Assembly (NCBI RefSeq): GCF_030380815.1
Contig: NZ_JAUDUY010000009.1
Span: forward strand, 1 to 64,000
Direction of reading: 5' to 3'
DNA from: Robiginitalea aurantiaca
GTDB lineage: Bacteria; Bacteroidota; Bacteroidia; Flavobacteriales; Flavobacteriaceae
Length of the DNA stretch: 64,000 nucleotides
The position numbers and the translations under genes are program-made. Of the stretch, positions 26,527 through 36,744 are shown one piece after another. Positions within the stretch are counted from its first letter, which is position 1. Every line of letters begins with the position of its first letter. The notes below the pieces were generated by a model. The model did not search any database. It was given only the letters and a program-made list of their open reading frames with translations, and was not told the origin of the DNA.

Positions 26527-28461
26527 ATGTTGAGACAAGAACGCGTAGTTATAAATGAGATCAGACCCCAGCTGGAATGCGGGACTTTTTATATCAAAAG
26601 AGTGGTCGGAGAGCAGGTTCTCGTTTCTGCGGACATTCTTCCTGATGGTCATGATGTCATGCAGGCTGAAGTGCTTTACAAACACGCCTCGGCCCGGACA
26701 TGGAAAGAGGTTCGAATGCGCGAGCTGATCAACGACCGATGGGAAGGCGGCTTTGAAGTAACCAAGCAGGGATTCTACGACTATAAAGTGAGGGGGTGGG
26801 TAGATTATGCCCTGAACTGGCAACACGGTATTGAAGCCAAGCTCAAGGATGGGCAGCACGTTCGGAGCGAACTCCTCGACGGGATTCAGTATCTGGATTT
26901 TGTGAAGTCCAAAGTCTCTGGTGCAGATAAAACCTTTGTCGTCAATTTGATTTCCCTTTTTGGTGCCGAAGCCTCCTACGATGAAGCAATAGGAGGGGCC
27001 ACCTCCGAACAATTATGCGATTTATTCATTCGCTATCCGCAGCGAATCCTCGCCAATACCTCGAAAACGCTGCGTGTTTACGTGGACAGGCGAAAGGCAA
27101 ATTTTTCAACATGGTATGAATTTTTTCCGAGATCCGGAGCCCGGGAAGCAGGAGATCACGGATCCTTTAAGGAGTGCGAAAGGCTTCTTCCCAGGATTGC
27201 CGAAATGGGTTTTGACACGGTGTACCTTCCGCCCATACACCCCATTGGGGAGGTAAACCGCAAAGGAAAGAACAACACCACCGAGGCACAGGAAGGCGAT
27301 TCGGGCGTGCCGTGGGCAATAGGTTCCAAATACGGCGGACACAGGGAAATCCATCCCGAACTGGGCAGTGAATCCGATTTCAAAGCGTTTATCAGGAAGG
27401 CCAAAACCTACGGTTTGGAGGTAGCCATGGACCTTGCTTTTCAGGCCGCTCCGGACCATCCTTATATCAGCCAGCATCCGGAATGGTTCCGCAAACGCCC
27501 TGACGGGACCATTCAATATGCCGAAAACCCGCCGAAAAAATATCAGGACATCGTTAATTTCTGGTTTGAATCTTCCGATTATAAGGCACTTTGGAAGGAA
27601 TTGTTGGAAGTAACCCTAAAATGGGTCGGCTTTGGGGTAGCGGTCTTCAGGGTGGATAACCCGCATACCAAACCCTACTACTTCTGGAACTGGCTTATCA
27701 CAGAAGTTAAAAAAGCCCACCCCGATGTGCTTTTCCTCGCAGAAGCTTTTTCACGCCCAAGGGTCATGCAACAACTGGCAAAACAGGGGTTCTGTCAGTC
27801 GTATACCTATTTTACCTGGAGGGAACACAAGGCAGAGCTCATCGAATATATGGTGGAGCTGACCCAAACGGAGATGCGGGAGTATTACCGTCCGAATTTC
27901 TGGCCCAATACACCGGATATAAATCCATACCACCTTCAGGGAGCGGGCGAGGCTATGCACCTCATACGCTATGCCCTTGCGGCAACGCTCAGTGGAAATT
28001 TAGGCATCTACGGACCCGTTTTTGAGTATATGGTTACGGAACCCGTACCGAATAAGGAGGAATACCTCAATTCGGAGAAATACGAAATACGCCATTGGGA
28101 CTGGGATATTAAAAATAAATTAACCCATGTCATCAGCAGGGTAAATGCGATTCGCAAAGAACATCCGGCCCTTCAACAGACAAATAATATCAGGTTCTGT
28201 GGGATGGGTAATGACCAGTTACTCGCATTTTATAAATGGGATGACACCCGTTCGGATCAGTTACTGATAATCGTAAGCCTGGACCCCGGGCATACCCAGC
28301 AGGGGCACGTGCAATTGCCGCTCGATGAAATCGGGCCTGGTGCAAACGGGCGTTATGAGATGTACGACCTGATGACACATACAACATACCAATGGGAGAC
28401 GGAGTGGAATTATGTGGCTCTGAACCCCGATTTACCCTTTCATATTTTTCAGATCAAATAG
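26527..28461 (+). CDS. glgE: Alpha-1,4-glucan:maltose-1-phosphate maltosyltransferase GlgE
   Basis: GlgE (GH13 subfamily 3) transfers maltosyl from alpha-maltose-1-phosphate to the non-reducing end of alpha-1,4-glucan. This 644-residue form has the N-terminal DUF3416/Ig-like domain (residues 1-180). The catalytic barrel follows, with GFDTVYLPPIHPIGEVNRKG (family-specific loop), the nucleophile Asp in VAVFRVDNPHTKP, the acid/base Glu in LFLAEAFSRP and the HWDWD region near the C-terminus. Slightly shorter than actinobacterial GlgE. The next gene, maltokinase, supplies its substrate; it starts one base after this stop. Confidence 0.93.
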   Translation: MLRQERVVINEIRPQLECGTFYIKRVVGEQVLVSADILPDGHDVMQAEVLYKHASARTWKEVRMRELINDRWEGGFEVTKQGFYDYKVRGWVDYALNWQHGIEAKLKDGQHVRSELLDGIQYLDFVKSKVSGADKTFVVNLISLFGAEASYDEAIGGATSEQLCDLFIRYPQRILANTSKTLRVYVDRRKANFSTWYEFFPRSGAREAGDHGSFKECERLLPRIAEMGFDTVYLPPIHPIGEVNRKGKNNTTEAQEGDSGVPWAIGSKYGGHREIHPELGSESDFKAFIRKAKTYGLEVAMDLAFQAAPDHPYISQHPEWFRKRPDGTIQYAENPPKKYQDIVNFWFESSDYKALWKELLEVTLKWVGFGVAVFRVDNPHTKPYYFWNWLITEVKKAHPDVLFLAEAFSRPRVMQQLAKQGFCQSYTYFTWREHKAELIEYMVELTQTEMREYYRPNFWPNTPDINPYHLQGAGEAMHLIRYALAATLSGNLGIYGPVFEYMVTEPVPNKEEYLNSEKYEIRHWDWDIKNKLTHVISRVNAIRKEHPALQQTNNIRFCGMGNDQLLAFYKWDDTRSDQLLIIVSLDPGHTQQGHVQLPLDEIGPGANGRYEMYDLMTHTTYQWETEWNYVALNPDLPFHIFQIK

Positions 28462-28462
28462 C

Positions 28463-30109
28463 ATGAGTACAGCCAAGGAGAAAAAGAAGTCTGAAGTTGC
28501 CCCCCCAAAGTCATACACTTTTAACGGGCCATGGGAACAATTGCTGGAAGACGACAACTTTAAGAAGGTTTTTCTTTCCGATGTGCTGGAGAATTACGTG
28601 CAAAAACAACGCTGGTACGGCGGGAAGTCCAGCAAGCTAAAGTATATAGAGCTTCAGGAGTATTTTCGGATTCAGCAACGGGAAGAAGTATACTATGGCC
28701 TTTTGCTCGAAGTGAATTTTGAAGAAGCCTTTTACCAGCATTATTTCCTGCCGATCGCATTTGTTTCTGACGAAACATTTGCCGAGAAGGACCGGATCCT
28801 GCCGGTAACCATAAACGGTATCTCCGGCTTTATAATCGATGCCGTAAACCTGGAAGCCTTCAGGCGACTGGTATACGAGCGCATCATTACGGCAGAACCA
28901 AACGACACAACCCGGGTTCGGTACCATTGCAGTGACACCTTTAGGCCGGATCCGTATGAATCCTCCCGATTTATGGGGCTGGAACAGAGTAACACCTCGG
29001 TGATTATCAACGACACCTCAGTCATCAAATTTTTCAGGCGGATTTACGCAGATAAAAATCCGGATTACGAAATGAGCCGGTTTCTGTCTGAGCGCAAAGG
29101 GTATAAGAACACCCCGGCCTACCAGGGCAGTCTCAGTATTATGGATTCGGACAATGTCAACATTACCATTGCCCTGATGCAGGAATTGGTTCCCAATCAG
29201 GGGGACGCCTGGGAATTCATGCTTCGCGAGCTCAATAAGATTTTTGCCAACCTCGAGTACAAGGGAATCGACATCGGGAATTTACCCTCGGTTGAGATTT
29301 TTCAGCGTTTGAAAATACGGGAAGTTCCTCCTGAAATTATCGATTGGGCAGGTTTGAACATTTTCCTGAAGCTTCAGAAACTGGCCGAGCGAACGGCCGA
29401 AATGCATATCGCCCTTGGTTCGGAGTTCGAGGATACCGCGTTTACCCCGGAGCATTTTAATGGAGATTACGAGGTTTGGCTTAAGAACAGACTGCTGTAT
29501 ATGTTCCAGAATCGGCTCAACACCGTGGAAAACAACCTGCACCGCCTCGAAGGCCCTGCCCTGGAGCTGGCGACAGAATTTCTGGAGCGCAAAAATGAAA
29601 TCCGAAAGCGTTTTGTCAATTTTGACTGGACCAAACTTAAGGGGGAACGACTCAGAGTACATGGGGATTATCACCTGGGCCAGGTCCTTGTGGAAGGAGA
29701 CGATTTCTACCTCCTGGATTTTGAGGGCGAACCGGAGAGTACCATTCGCGACCGGAAGGTCAAACAACCTCCTTTAAAGGATATAGCGGGTATTTTCAGA
29801 TCCTTTCATTACGCCATTTACGCGACTATTTTTAATAATGATGGCGCATATCCATTCCCCAGGGAAGCCCTGTTTCAGGCCGGAGAATTGCTATACCGAT
29901 ATTTTATAGGTGTATTCCTCGAAAAATATGTGTACCTCATCCAGGAGCACAACATCAATATTGGCTACAGCGCTGAGCGCATTTTCCTCCTGAAATACTG
30001 CATGCTGGAAAAGGCGGTCTACGAATTGGGCTATGAAATGAATTCAAGGCCGCATTGGGCGGTTATACCACTGGAAGGAATCCGGGGGATTATCAACGAT
30101 AAAAACTAA
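28463..30109 (+). CDS. Maltokinase (Mak/Pep2 type, stand-alone)
   Basis: This protein of 548 residues phosphorylates maltose with ATP to alpha-maltose-1-phosphate. Seen: the Mak N-terminal cap with QRWYGGKS (near residues 48-56), and the aminoglycoside-phosphotransferase-like kinase core with LRVHGDYHLGQVLVEG (catalytic loop Asp) and FYLLDFEGEP (metal-binding Asp). In many bacteria this domain is fused to trehalose synthase TreS; here no TreS domain is present and none is encoded in the window. It begins one base after glgE and ends seven bases before glgB. Confidence 0.9.
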   Translation: MSTAKEKKKSEVAPPKSYTFNGPWEQLLEDDNFKKVFLSDVLENYVQKQRWYGGKSSKLKYIELQEYFRIQQREEVYYGLLLEVNFEEAFYQHYFLPIAFVSDETFAEKDRILPVTINGISGFIIDAVNLEAFRRLVYERIITAEPNDTTRVRYHCSDTFRPDPYESSRFMGLEQSNTSVIINDTSVIKFFRRIYADKNPDYEMSRFLSERKGYKNTPAYQGSLSIMDSDNVNITIALMQELVPNQGDAWEFMLRELNKIFANLEYKGIDIGNLPSVEIFQRLKIREVPPEIIDWAGLNIFLKLQKLAERTAEMHIALGSEFEDTAFTPEHFNGDYEVWLKNRLLYMFQNRLNTVENNLHRLEGPALELATEFLERKNEIRKRFVNFDWTKLKGERLRVHGDYHLGQVLVEGDDFYLLDFEGEPESTIRDRKVKQPPLKDIAGIFRSFHYAIYATIFNNDGAYPFPREALFQAGELLYRYFIGVFLEKYVYLIQEHNINIGYSAERIFLLKYCMLEKAVYELGYEMNSRPHWAVIPLEGIRGIINDKN

Positions 30110-30116
30110 CGAATAT

Positions 30117-32012
30117 ATGGGCCACGTAATTCCGCACAGTGAATTTACAGATTTTGATATCGACCTTTTTAAGGCCGGAAAACACTATCGCCTTTATGAA
30201 AAACTAGGTTCACATCTCCTTGAGGTAGATGGCGTAAAGGGGGTTTATTTTGCCGTTTGGGCGCCCTCTGCAAAAACGGTTTCTGTGGTGGGAGACTTCA
30301 ACTACTGGCTGGAAGGGGAACACGCCTTGAATGTACGCTGGGACGAAAGCGGGATTTGGGAGGGTTTTATCCCGGGGCTTGAGATGGGAACCCTTTATAA
30401 ATACAAGATCCACTCCCATCTGGGCGACGTGAAGACCGAGAAGGCAGATCCCTTTGCGCGCCGCTGTGAGCATCCGCCAAATACCGCTTCAATTGTCTGG
30501 GAGGCTCCGCACAAATGGAAAGACAACGCCTGGATGAAGAACAGGGTAAAACGGAACAGTCTGGACCAGCCTTTTTCGGTTTACGAAGTGCACCTGGGCT
30601 CCTGGAGGAAGGGTAAAGACAACCAATTTTTGTCCTATATCGAACTGGCAGAGGAACTGGTTGCCTACGTCAGGGAGATGAATTTTACCCATGTGGAATT
30701 CATGCCTGTAATGGAATACCCGTACGACCCGTCATGGGGGTATCAGCTTACGGGTTATTTTGCCCCCACCTCACGCTTTGGTAAACCGGAGGACTTTAAA
30801 CTGCTGGTGGATGCCCTCCATCAAAATGATATTGGCGTTATTCTCGACTGGGTGCCGTCCCACTTCCCGGAAGATGCGCATGGCCTTGGCATGTTCGACG
30901 GTTCACACCTTTATGAACACCCGGATCGCCGTAAAGGGTATCACCCGGACTGGAAAAGTCTGATCTTCAATTACGGAAGAAATGAAGTACGGGCCTTCCT
31001 GATCAGCAATGCACTATTCTGGCTGGAGGATTATCACATAGATGGCCTCAGGGTGGATGCAGTGGCATCGATGCTCTATCTGGACTATTCCCGGGAAGAA
31101 GGTGAATGGGAGCCGAATATCTATGGCGGAAATGAAAACCTGGATGCCATTTCTTTTCTCAAGGAACTCAATTCTGAGGTCTATCAGCACTATCAGGGGG
31201 TACAGACCATTGCAGAGGAGTCCACTTCATTTTCAATGGTCTCACGACCTGTTAGTGCCGGAGGACTCGGGTTCGGGATGAAATGGATGATGGGATGGAT
31301 GCACGATACGCTGGAGTATTTCAAAAAAGAGCCCGTATACCGCAGACACCACCAAAACGATCTGACCTTTAGCATGACCTATGGGTTTACAGAAAATTTC
31401 ATGCTCCCGTTTTCCCACGATGAAGTGGTTTACGGGAAGCAATCCCTGTTGTATCGCATGCCCGGGGATGAATGGCAGCGTTTCGCAAACCTCCGCCTGC
31501 TCTTCGGGTATATGTTTACCCATCCGGGGACGAATCTGATCTTTATGGGCGGTGAATTCGGACAATCCTCGGAGTGGGATTTTCAGCATAGCCTCGACTG
31601 GCACCTCCTGCAATACGATTTCCACAAAGGAATTCAGAAACTGGTCACGGATCTGAATGCATTGTATCGATCCTATCCGGCATTGTATGAGAAACAATTT
31701 AGCCCTGAGGGTTTTCAATGGATCGATTACGGGGATTCTGAAAATTCTGTACTCACTTTTATTCGAAAAGGGAAACACTCCAAAGACGACCTGATCATAG
31801 CTTGTAACTTTACACCCGTCCCCAGGGAAGGCTACCGGATTGGGGTACCCAAGACCAGAAAGCTGGAAGAGGTCTTTAACAGTGATTTGGAAGTATATGG
31901 TGGGAGCGGGATCAGCAATGGCTCCGCCAAGGTTTCAAAAAGCAGCTGGCATGGCTTTGAACACTCCATTGAAGTTACCCTGCCTCCCCTTGCCGTCGTT
32001 GTTTTTCGGTAA
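30117..32012 (+). CDS. glgB: 1,4-alpha-glucan branching enzyme GlgB
   Basis: GlgB (GH13) cuts alpha-1,4 chains and reattaches them as alpha-1,6 branches. This protein of 631 residues has an N-terminal CBM48 domain (VYFAVWAPSAKTVSVVGDFN). The catalytic barrel contains FMPVMEYPYDPSWGYQLTGY, nucleophile Asp in IDGLRVDAVASMLY, acid Glu in TIAEESTSFS and the HDEVV motif in FSHDEVVYGK. A C-terminal all-beta domain follows. It completes the maltokinase-GlgE-GlgB glucan route. The start fits the CBM48 position and the short gap after maltokinase. Confidence 0.95.
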   Translation: MGHVIPHSEFTDFDIDLFKAGKHYRLYEKLGSHLLEVDGVKGVYFAVWAPSAKTVSVVGDFNYWLEGEHALNVRWDESGIWEGFIPGLEMGTLYKYKIHSHLGDVKTEKADPFARRCEHPPNTASIVWEAPHKWKDNAWMKNRVKRNSLDQPFSVYEVHLGSWRKGKDNQFLSYIELAEELVAYVREMNFTHVEFMPVMEYPYDPSWGYQLTGYFAPTSRFGKPEDFKLLVDALHQNDIGVILDWVPSHFPEDAHGLGMFDGSHLYEHPDRRKGYHPDWKSLIFNYGRNEVRAFLISNALFWLEDYHIDGLRVDAVASMLYLDYSREEGEWEPNIYGGNENLDAISFLKELNSEVYQHYQGVQTIAEESTSFSMVSRPVSAGGLGFGMKWMMGWMHDTLEYFKKEPVYRRHHQNDLTFSMTYGFTENFMLPFSHDEVVYGKQSLLYRMPGDEWQRFANLRLLFGYMFTHPGTNLIFMGGEFGQSSEWDFQHSLDWHLLQYDFHKGIQKLVTDLNALYRSYPALYEKQFSPEGFQWIDYGDSENSVLTFIRKGKHSKDDLIIACNFTPVPREGYRIGVPKTRKLEEVFNSDLEVYGGSGISNGSAKVSKSSWHGFEHSIEVTLPPLAVVVFR

Positions 32013-32110
32013 ACGGCATCCGAAAACGTTGTAGCTTTTATTTGATCGGGGTAGATTTCGGTATTTCGGCCTTTTGTGTTTCTTTTGTTTGATTTTAAAA
32101 TCTTCCCTTA

Positions 32111-34504
32111 ATGATCACCAATACGGAACTCGAGTTTAAAGGCAACCTGTATCCCACCCAGGTGGTGGAATACCGCAAAGATTCGGACAAATATTACTTC
32201 ACCAGCCAGAACGGTGTTATTTTGGAGATTACCATCCTCCGCAATAGTGCGCTGCGCTTCCGCTATGCGACCGATCGGGTGTTTGAACCGGATTTTTCGT
32301 ATGCGATCAGTCCGAATCACAGCCGTGGATACGATGAGATCCAGGAAGATGAGACAGATATGGCCTACCTGATCAAAACATCCAAAATTTGTGTTTTTGT
32401 CGATAAAGCAAGTCTTCGCGTTCGCATCGAAGATCTCAACGGCAACGTGATCAACGAAGATGAATTGGGTTTCCATTGGGAGGAGAACTACGAATTCGGG
32501 GGGAATACCGTTAAAATGAGCAAGGTTGCTCAGGCGGGGGAGTCCTTCTATGGGATGGGAGACAAGGCTACTCATACCAACCTCAAAGGTAAACGGACCC
32601 ATAACTGGGTAACGGACCAATATGCGTATTCCAAAGATCAGGATCCCCTCTACAAGGCGGTGCCTTTTTACGTAGGCCTCCACAACGATATTGCCTATGG
32701 GGTTTTCTTTGACAATACCTTTTGCACCCATTTTGATTTTTCCCACGAACGCCGGAACATCACCAGCTTTTGGGCCGATGGGGGCGAGATGAATTACTAT
32801 TTTTTCTACGGCCCTGAAATGCGAAGGGTTGTACGTGCGTACACCGATCTAACAGGTACTCCGGAACTCCCACCATTATGGGCGCTGGGCTTTCATCAGT
32901 CCAAGTGGAGCTACTACCCGGAGAGCCGGGTGAAGAAGCTGGCCTCAAAATTCCGTAAGCTTCAGATTCCATGTGACGCGATTTATCTGGATATCGATTA
33001 TATGGATGGATTCCGATGCTTTACCTGGGATAAGAAGCATTTTCCGGATCCCAAACGCATGGTGGAAGAGCTCGAGGATGATGGCTTTAAAACCGTGATC
33101 ATGATCGACCCGGGTATAAAGGTCGACCGGGACTATTGGGTATATAAAGAGGCCCTCGAAAAAGACTATTTCTGCAAACGGGCCGACGGGCCGATCATGC
33201 AGGGTAAGGTTTGGCCCGGACCCTGCAGTTTTCCGGATTTCACAAATCCGGAGGTCCGGGAATGGTGGGCAGAACTCTATAAAGACCTGTTGAAGGATTC
33301 AGGAGTCCACGCTGTATGGAATGATATGAATGAACCCGCCGTAATGGAGGTTCCAAGCAAAACCGCCCCTCTGGATACGCGCCACCATTACGACGGGCAT
33401 CCTTGCAGCCATCGCAAGGCGCACAATATTTATGGCATGCAGATGGTGCGGGCCACTTATGAAGGCGTGAAAAAATATGTATTCCCCAAAAGGCCTTTTG
33501 TCATCACAAGGGCGGCCTATTCAGGTACCCAGCGCTTCTCGAGTACCTGGACCGGGGACAATGTGGCAACATGGGAACACCTTTGGATCGCTAATGTGCA
33601 GGTACAGCGCCTCTGCCTCAGTGGAATGTCTTTTTCGGGATCGGATATTGGCGGTTTTGCAGAGCAACCCAATGGGGAGCTTTTTGCACGATGGGTACAA
33701 ATGGGGATATTCCACCCGTTTTGCCGGGTACACTCGAGCGGGGATCACGGGGATCAGGAGCCCTGGTCTTTTGACGAGGAGGTAACCGATATTGTCCGGA
33801 AATTCATTGAACTCCGATATCAATTGCTGCCCTACCTCTATACCATGTTCTGGAAATACGTAAAGGAAGGCGTGCCTATGTTGAAATCCCTGGTCTATTA
33901 CGATCAGATGGACCATCAAACGCATTTCAGGACAGATGAGTTCATTTTCGGCGAACAGATTTTGGTTTGCCCGATACAGGAACCCAATGCCAAGGGGCGC
34001 AGAATGTATGTGCCCAGAGGAAAATGGCACAATTACTGGACGGGGGAAGTCGTGGACGGCGGCATGGAAAAATGGGTTGCGGCAGATATCGACAAGATTC
34101 CGATCTTTATCAAGTCAGGTGCGATCATACCTAAGTACCCTGTACAGCAGTACGTAGGGGAGAAAGAACTCAAAGAGCTGACCCTCAATGTCTACTATCT
34201 GGAAGGCACAGAACTATCCACGGTGTATGAAGACGGACAGGATGGCTATGACTATAAGAAAGGAGAGTATAGCCTTCGGAACTTTAAACTAACCGGAAAG
34301 AGCAAAGAACTCATAATCCAACAATTCAAAGACGGTACGTTTATCACACCCTACAGCCAGTTGCGGATTAACTTTATCGGGCTTCCGTTTAAGATCCGGA
34401 AAATACAGGTGGACAACGAAGCCGTTACCCAGAAGGATGTACAGCTGAATGGAAATAACACCATAGTCATTGACAAGAATTTCAGTTCACTGGTGATCAA
34501 GTAA
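32111..34504 (+). CDS. GH31 alpha-glucosidase
   Basis: A 797-residue GH31 protein without a clear signal peptide, so probably cytoplasmic. An N-terminal galactose-mutarotase-like domain ends near residue 240. The catalytic barrel carries LPPLWALGFHQSKWSYYPES, YLDIDYMDGFRCFTWD, the nucleophile Asp in AVWNDMNEPAVME and the acid/base Asp in TWTGDNVATWEHL. It releases glucose from non-reducing alpha-glucan ends, giving the cluster a breakdown arm opposite GlgE and GlgB. It follows glgB after 98 bases with no terminator, so co-transcription is plausible. A transglycosidase activity cannot be ruled out. Confidence 0.92.
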   Translation: MITNTELEFKGNLYPTQVVEYRKDSDKYYFTSQNGVILEITILRNSALRFRYATDRVFEPDFSYAISPNHSRGYDEIQEDETDMAYLIKTSKICVFVDKASLRVRIEDLNGNVINEDELGFHWEENYEFGGNTVKMSKVAQAGESFYGMGDKATHTNLKGKRTHNWVTDQYAYSKDQDPLYKAVPFYVGLHNDIAYGVFFDNTFCTHFDFSHERRNITSFWADGGEMNYYFFYGPEMRRVVRAYTDLTGTPELPPLWALGFHQSKWSYYPESRVKKLASKFRKLQIPCDAIYLDIDYMDGFRCFTWDKKHFPDPKRMVEELEDDGFKTVIMIDPGIKVDRDYWVYKEALEKDYFCKRADGPIMQGKVWPGPCSFPDFTNPEVREWWAELYKDLLKDSGVHAVWNDMNEPAVMEVPSKTAPLDTRHHYDGHPCSHRKAHNIYGMQMVRATYEGVKKYVFPKRPFVITRAAYSGTQRFSSTWTGDNVATWEHLWIANVQVQRLCLSGMSFSGSDIGGFAEQPNGELFARWVQMGIFHPFCRVHSSGDHGDQEPWSFDEEVTDIVRKFIELRYQLLPYLYTMFWKYVKEGVPMLKSLVYYDQMDHQTHFRTDEFIFGEQILVCPIQEPNAKGRRMYVPRGKWHNYWTGEVVDGGMEKWVAADIDKIPIFIKSGAIIPKYPVQQYVGEKELKELTLNVYYLEGTELSTVYEDGQDGYDYKKGEYSLRNFKLTGKSKELIIQQFKDGTFITPYSQLRINFIGLPFKIRKIQVDNEAVTQKDVQLNGNNTIVIDKNFSSLVIK

Positions 34505-34518
34505 TCGGCGATCTTCAC

Positions 34519-34526
34519 TAAATTTG
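34519..34526 (+). promoter_or_regulatory. -7 promoter box of the M48 gene
   Basis: TAAATTTG matches TAnnTTTG, with a predicted 20-base leader. It suggests the protease gene is not simply read through from the glucan cluster. No clear -33 TTG. Confidence 0.45.
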
Positions 34527-34549
34527 GAGAAATAGTCAAAGCCACTGGA

Positions 34550-35353
34550 ATGAAAAAGGTTTTCTTTCTTTTGGGATTGCTCCTTTTCTTTGGATGTAAA
34601 ACCAATCCCTTTACCGGACAAAGCACGCTGAATTTTTATCAGAACAGCGACATGTTTCCTATGGCATTTTCCCAGTACGATGCCTTCTTAAAGGAGCATA
34701 AAGTCATTTCCGGAACCTCCGATAGTGAAAAGATCACGGAAGTTGGTCAGCGCATTGCCCGGGCAGCGGAACTTTGGTTAAATGCCAATGGATATCAGGG
34801 GTACCTCAAAGATTACCGCTGGGAATACAACCTGGTTCAGGATAATACAGTCAATGCATGGTGTATGCCCGGGGGCAAGATCGTTTTTTATACCGGTATA
34901 CTCCCTGTTTGCCAGGATGAAACCGGGATTGCCGTGGTTATGGGTCATGAAGTAGCCCATGCACTTGCCGATCACGGAGCCCAGCGCATGAGCGCCCAAT
35001 CCCTGCAACAGATGGGTATGATCGCCGGTAATGTTGCCCTTAAAAATGAGGAGGACCGGATGTTATTCAATACCGCATACGGAGTCGGCTCATCTGTAGG
35101 GGTCATGCTGCCGTTTAGCCGGAATCACGAATCGGAGGCTGACAAAATTGGACTGAAAATCATGGCCATTGCCGGATATGACCCGGCGGAAGCCCCGGAA
35201 TTATGGAAGCGGATGAAGGCGCTCAATAAGGGGGAGACCCCGGAGTTTTTGAGTACCCATCCCTCGAATGACCGACGCATCTCGGACCTCACCAAATGGG
35301 TGCCTGAGGCAAAGGCAGAAGCCCGAAAATTAGGCGTGACCACTTTTCAGTAG
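34550..35353 (+). CDS. M48 metalloprotease lipoprotein
   Basis: The product has 267 residues. Lipobox LLFFGC is followed by KTNPFTGQSTLNFY, which is the Bacteroidota M48C (LoiP/BepA-like) N-terminus. The zinc-protease core has the HEXXH motif in MGHEVAHALADHGAQR and a third ligand in NHESEADKIGLKIM. Characterised relatives act in the periplasm on misfolded outer-membrane proteins. A TPR-containing C-terminal part, as in BepA, is absent, so this is a short protease-only form. The UMF1 transporter gene follows after 59 bases, probably by chance. Confidence 0.92.
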   Translation: MKKVFFLLGLLLFFGCKTNPFTGQSTLNFYQNSDMFPMAFSQYDAFLKEHKVISGTSDSEKITEVGQRIARAAELWLNANGYQGYLKDYRWEYNLVQDNTVNAWCMPGGKIVFYTGILPVCQDETGIAVVMGHEVAHALADHGAQRMSAQSLQQMGMIAGNVALKNEEDRMLFNTAYGVGSSVGVMLPFSRNHESEADKIGLKIMAIAGYDPAEAPELWKRMKALNKGETPEFLSTHPSNDRRISDLTKWVPEAKAEARKLGVTTFQ

Positions 35354-35412
35354 CCTTCATACTTTTATAATTATCGTATCTTCCGTTTGATCTGCCATCA
35401 GAAGGACATTCT

Positions 35413-36744
35413 ATGTCGAAAGCCGTATTGCCTAAAGGAAACAAGAAGTTACTAAACGCGTGGGCGTTTTACGATTGGGCAAATTCGGTATACAGTTTGG
35501 TGATTGCCTCTACGATCTTTCCTATTTTTTTTGGTGCTTTGTTTCGGATGGCCGGCATAGAAAAAGTGTTGGTATTCGGTATGGAGATTGCCCGTACCCC
35601 CCTGATCAGTTATGTCAGTTCAGCAGCCTTTGTTTGTATTGCGATTATTACGCCCCTTCTTTCGGGTATAGCGGACTATCTGGGTAACAAAAAAGTCTTT
35701 ATGCGCTTTTTCTCTTACCTGGGTGGCCTTTCATGTATCGGGTTGTATTGGTTTTCCCTCGAAAATATTTACCTGGGCCTGGGGTGTTATTTTTTAGCCC
35801 TGGTAGGATATTGGGTCAGTTTTGCCATTAATAATTCCTACCTGCCGGATATCGCATTTCCCGACCAGCAGGACCGGATTAGTGCCAGAGGCTTCTCGAT
35901 GGGGTATATCGGGAGCGTGATCCTTTTACTGGTTAATCTGGCCATGATCCTGAATCCGGATGTTTTTGGAATCAGCGGGACCGCAGAGGCTCCGGCTGAA
36001 GTGGTCGCCATGCGATACTCCTTTGTAATGGTGGGGCTTTGGTGGATCGGATTCAGCCAGTATACGTTTTATTTTCTTCCAAGGGGTAACGCCCGGGAAG
36101 GTGAGCGAAAGAACCTGATCTTCAATGGATTTCAGGAATTACGGTCCGTGTGGCGTCAACTCGGTGAGAACCCGTTGTTAAAGCGGTATCTGGGTGCTTT
36201 TTTTGTTTTCAGCATGGCCGTACAGACCATTATGCTGATCGCAGCGTATTTTGGAGAAGAAGAAATCGCATGGGGATCGGATTCTGAGCGTACCACAGGC
36301 CTTATCACCAGTATCCTGGTCATCCAGCTTGTGGCTATTGCAGGTGCTACATTAACTGCAAGGGCCTCGAGGGTTTTCGGGAATATCAGGGTGCTGATTG
36401 CCCTCAATTTGCTCTGGATTGTAATCTGCATCTATGCCTATACCGTGGTCACCCCATTGGAATTCTACATAGCCGCAGGCGCCGTAGGGTTGGTAATGGG
36501 AGGGATTCAGGCGCTTTCACGGTCTACATATTCTAAATTTCTGCCACAGACCCTTGACACTGCTTCCTTTTTTAGTTTTTATGATGTCGCGGAGAAAATC
36601 GGTATCATCATAGGAACATTTCTCTACGGTTTTGTGGCCCAGGTAACCGGCAGTATGCGAAATGCCACTGTATTCCTTGTTCTCTTTTTTATAGGGGGTG
36701 TCCTGTTGCTGCTCAGGGTACCAAAAAAAATCCCCGGGGCATAA
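35413..36744 (+). CDS. UMF1-family MFS transporter (Atg22-like)
   Basis: The protein has 443 residues with about 12 membrane segments and the Atg22/UMF1 signature NAWAFYDWANSVYSLVIAS at the N-terminus, GIADYLGNKKVFM in loop 2-3, and ALSRSTYSKFLPQ in the second half. Atg22 in yeast exports amino acids from the vacuole; bacterial UMF1 proteins are largely uncharacterised. The last codons (KKIPGA) sit inside the terminator of the convergent DUF2807 operon. Confidence 0.87.
   Translation: MSKAVLPKGNKKLLNAWAFYDWANSVYSLVIASTIFPIFFGALFRMAGIEKVLVFGMEIARTPLISYVSSAAFVCIAIITPLLSGIADYLGNKKVFMRFFSYLGGLSCIGLYWFSLENIYLGLGCYFLALVGYWVSFAINNSYLPDIAFPDQQDRISARGFSMGYIGSVILLLVNLAMILNPDVFGISGTAEAPAEVVAMRYSFVMVGLWWIGFSQYTFYFLPRGNAREGERKNLIFNGFQELRSVWRQLGENPLLKRYLGAFFVFSMAVQTIMLIAAYFGEEEIAWGSDSERTTGLITSILVIQLVAIAGATLTARASRVFGNIRVLIALNLLWIVICIYAYTVVTPLEFYIAAGAVGLVMGGIQALSRSTYSKFLPQTLDTASFFSFYDVAEKIGIIIGTFLYGFVAQVTGSMRNATVFLVLFFIGGVLLLLRVPKKIPGA

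Noticed and set aside
32108-32746. Minus-strand ORF of 212 codons
   Set aside because: It is antisense to the GH31 glucosidase N-terminal domain, without its own domain signature.
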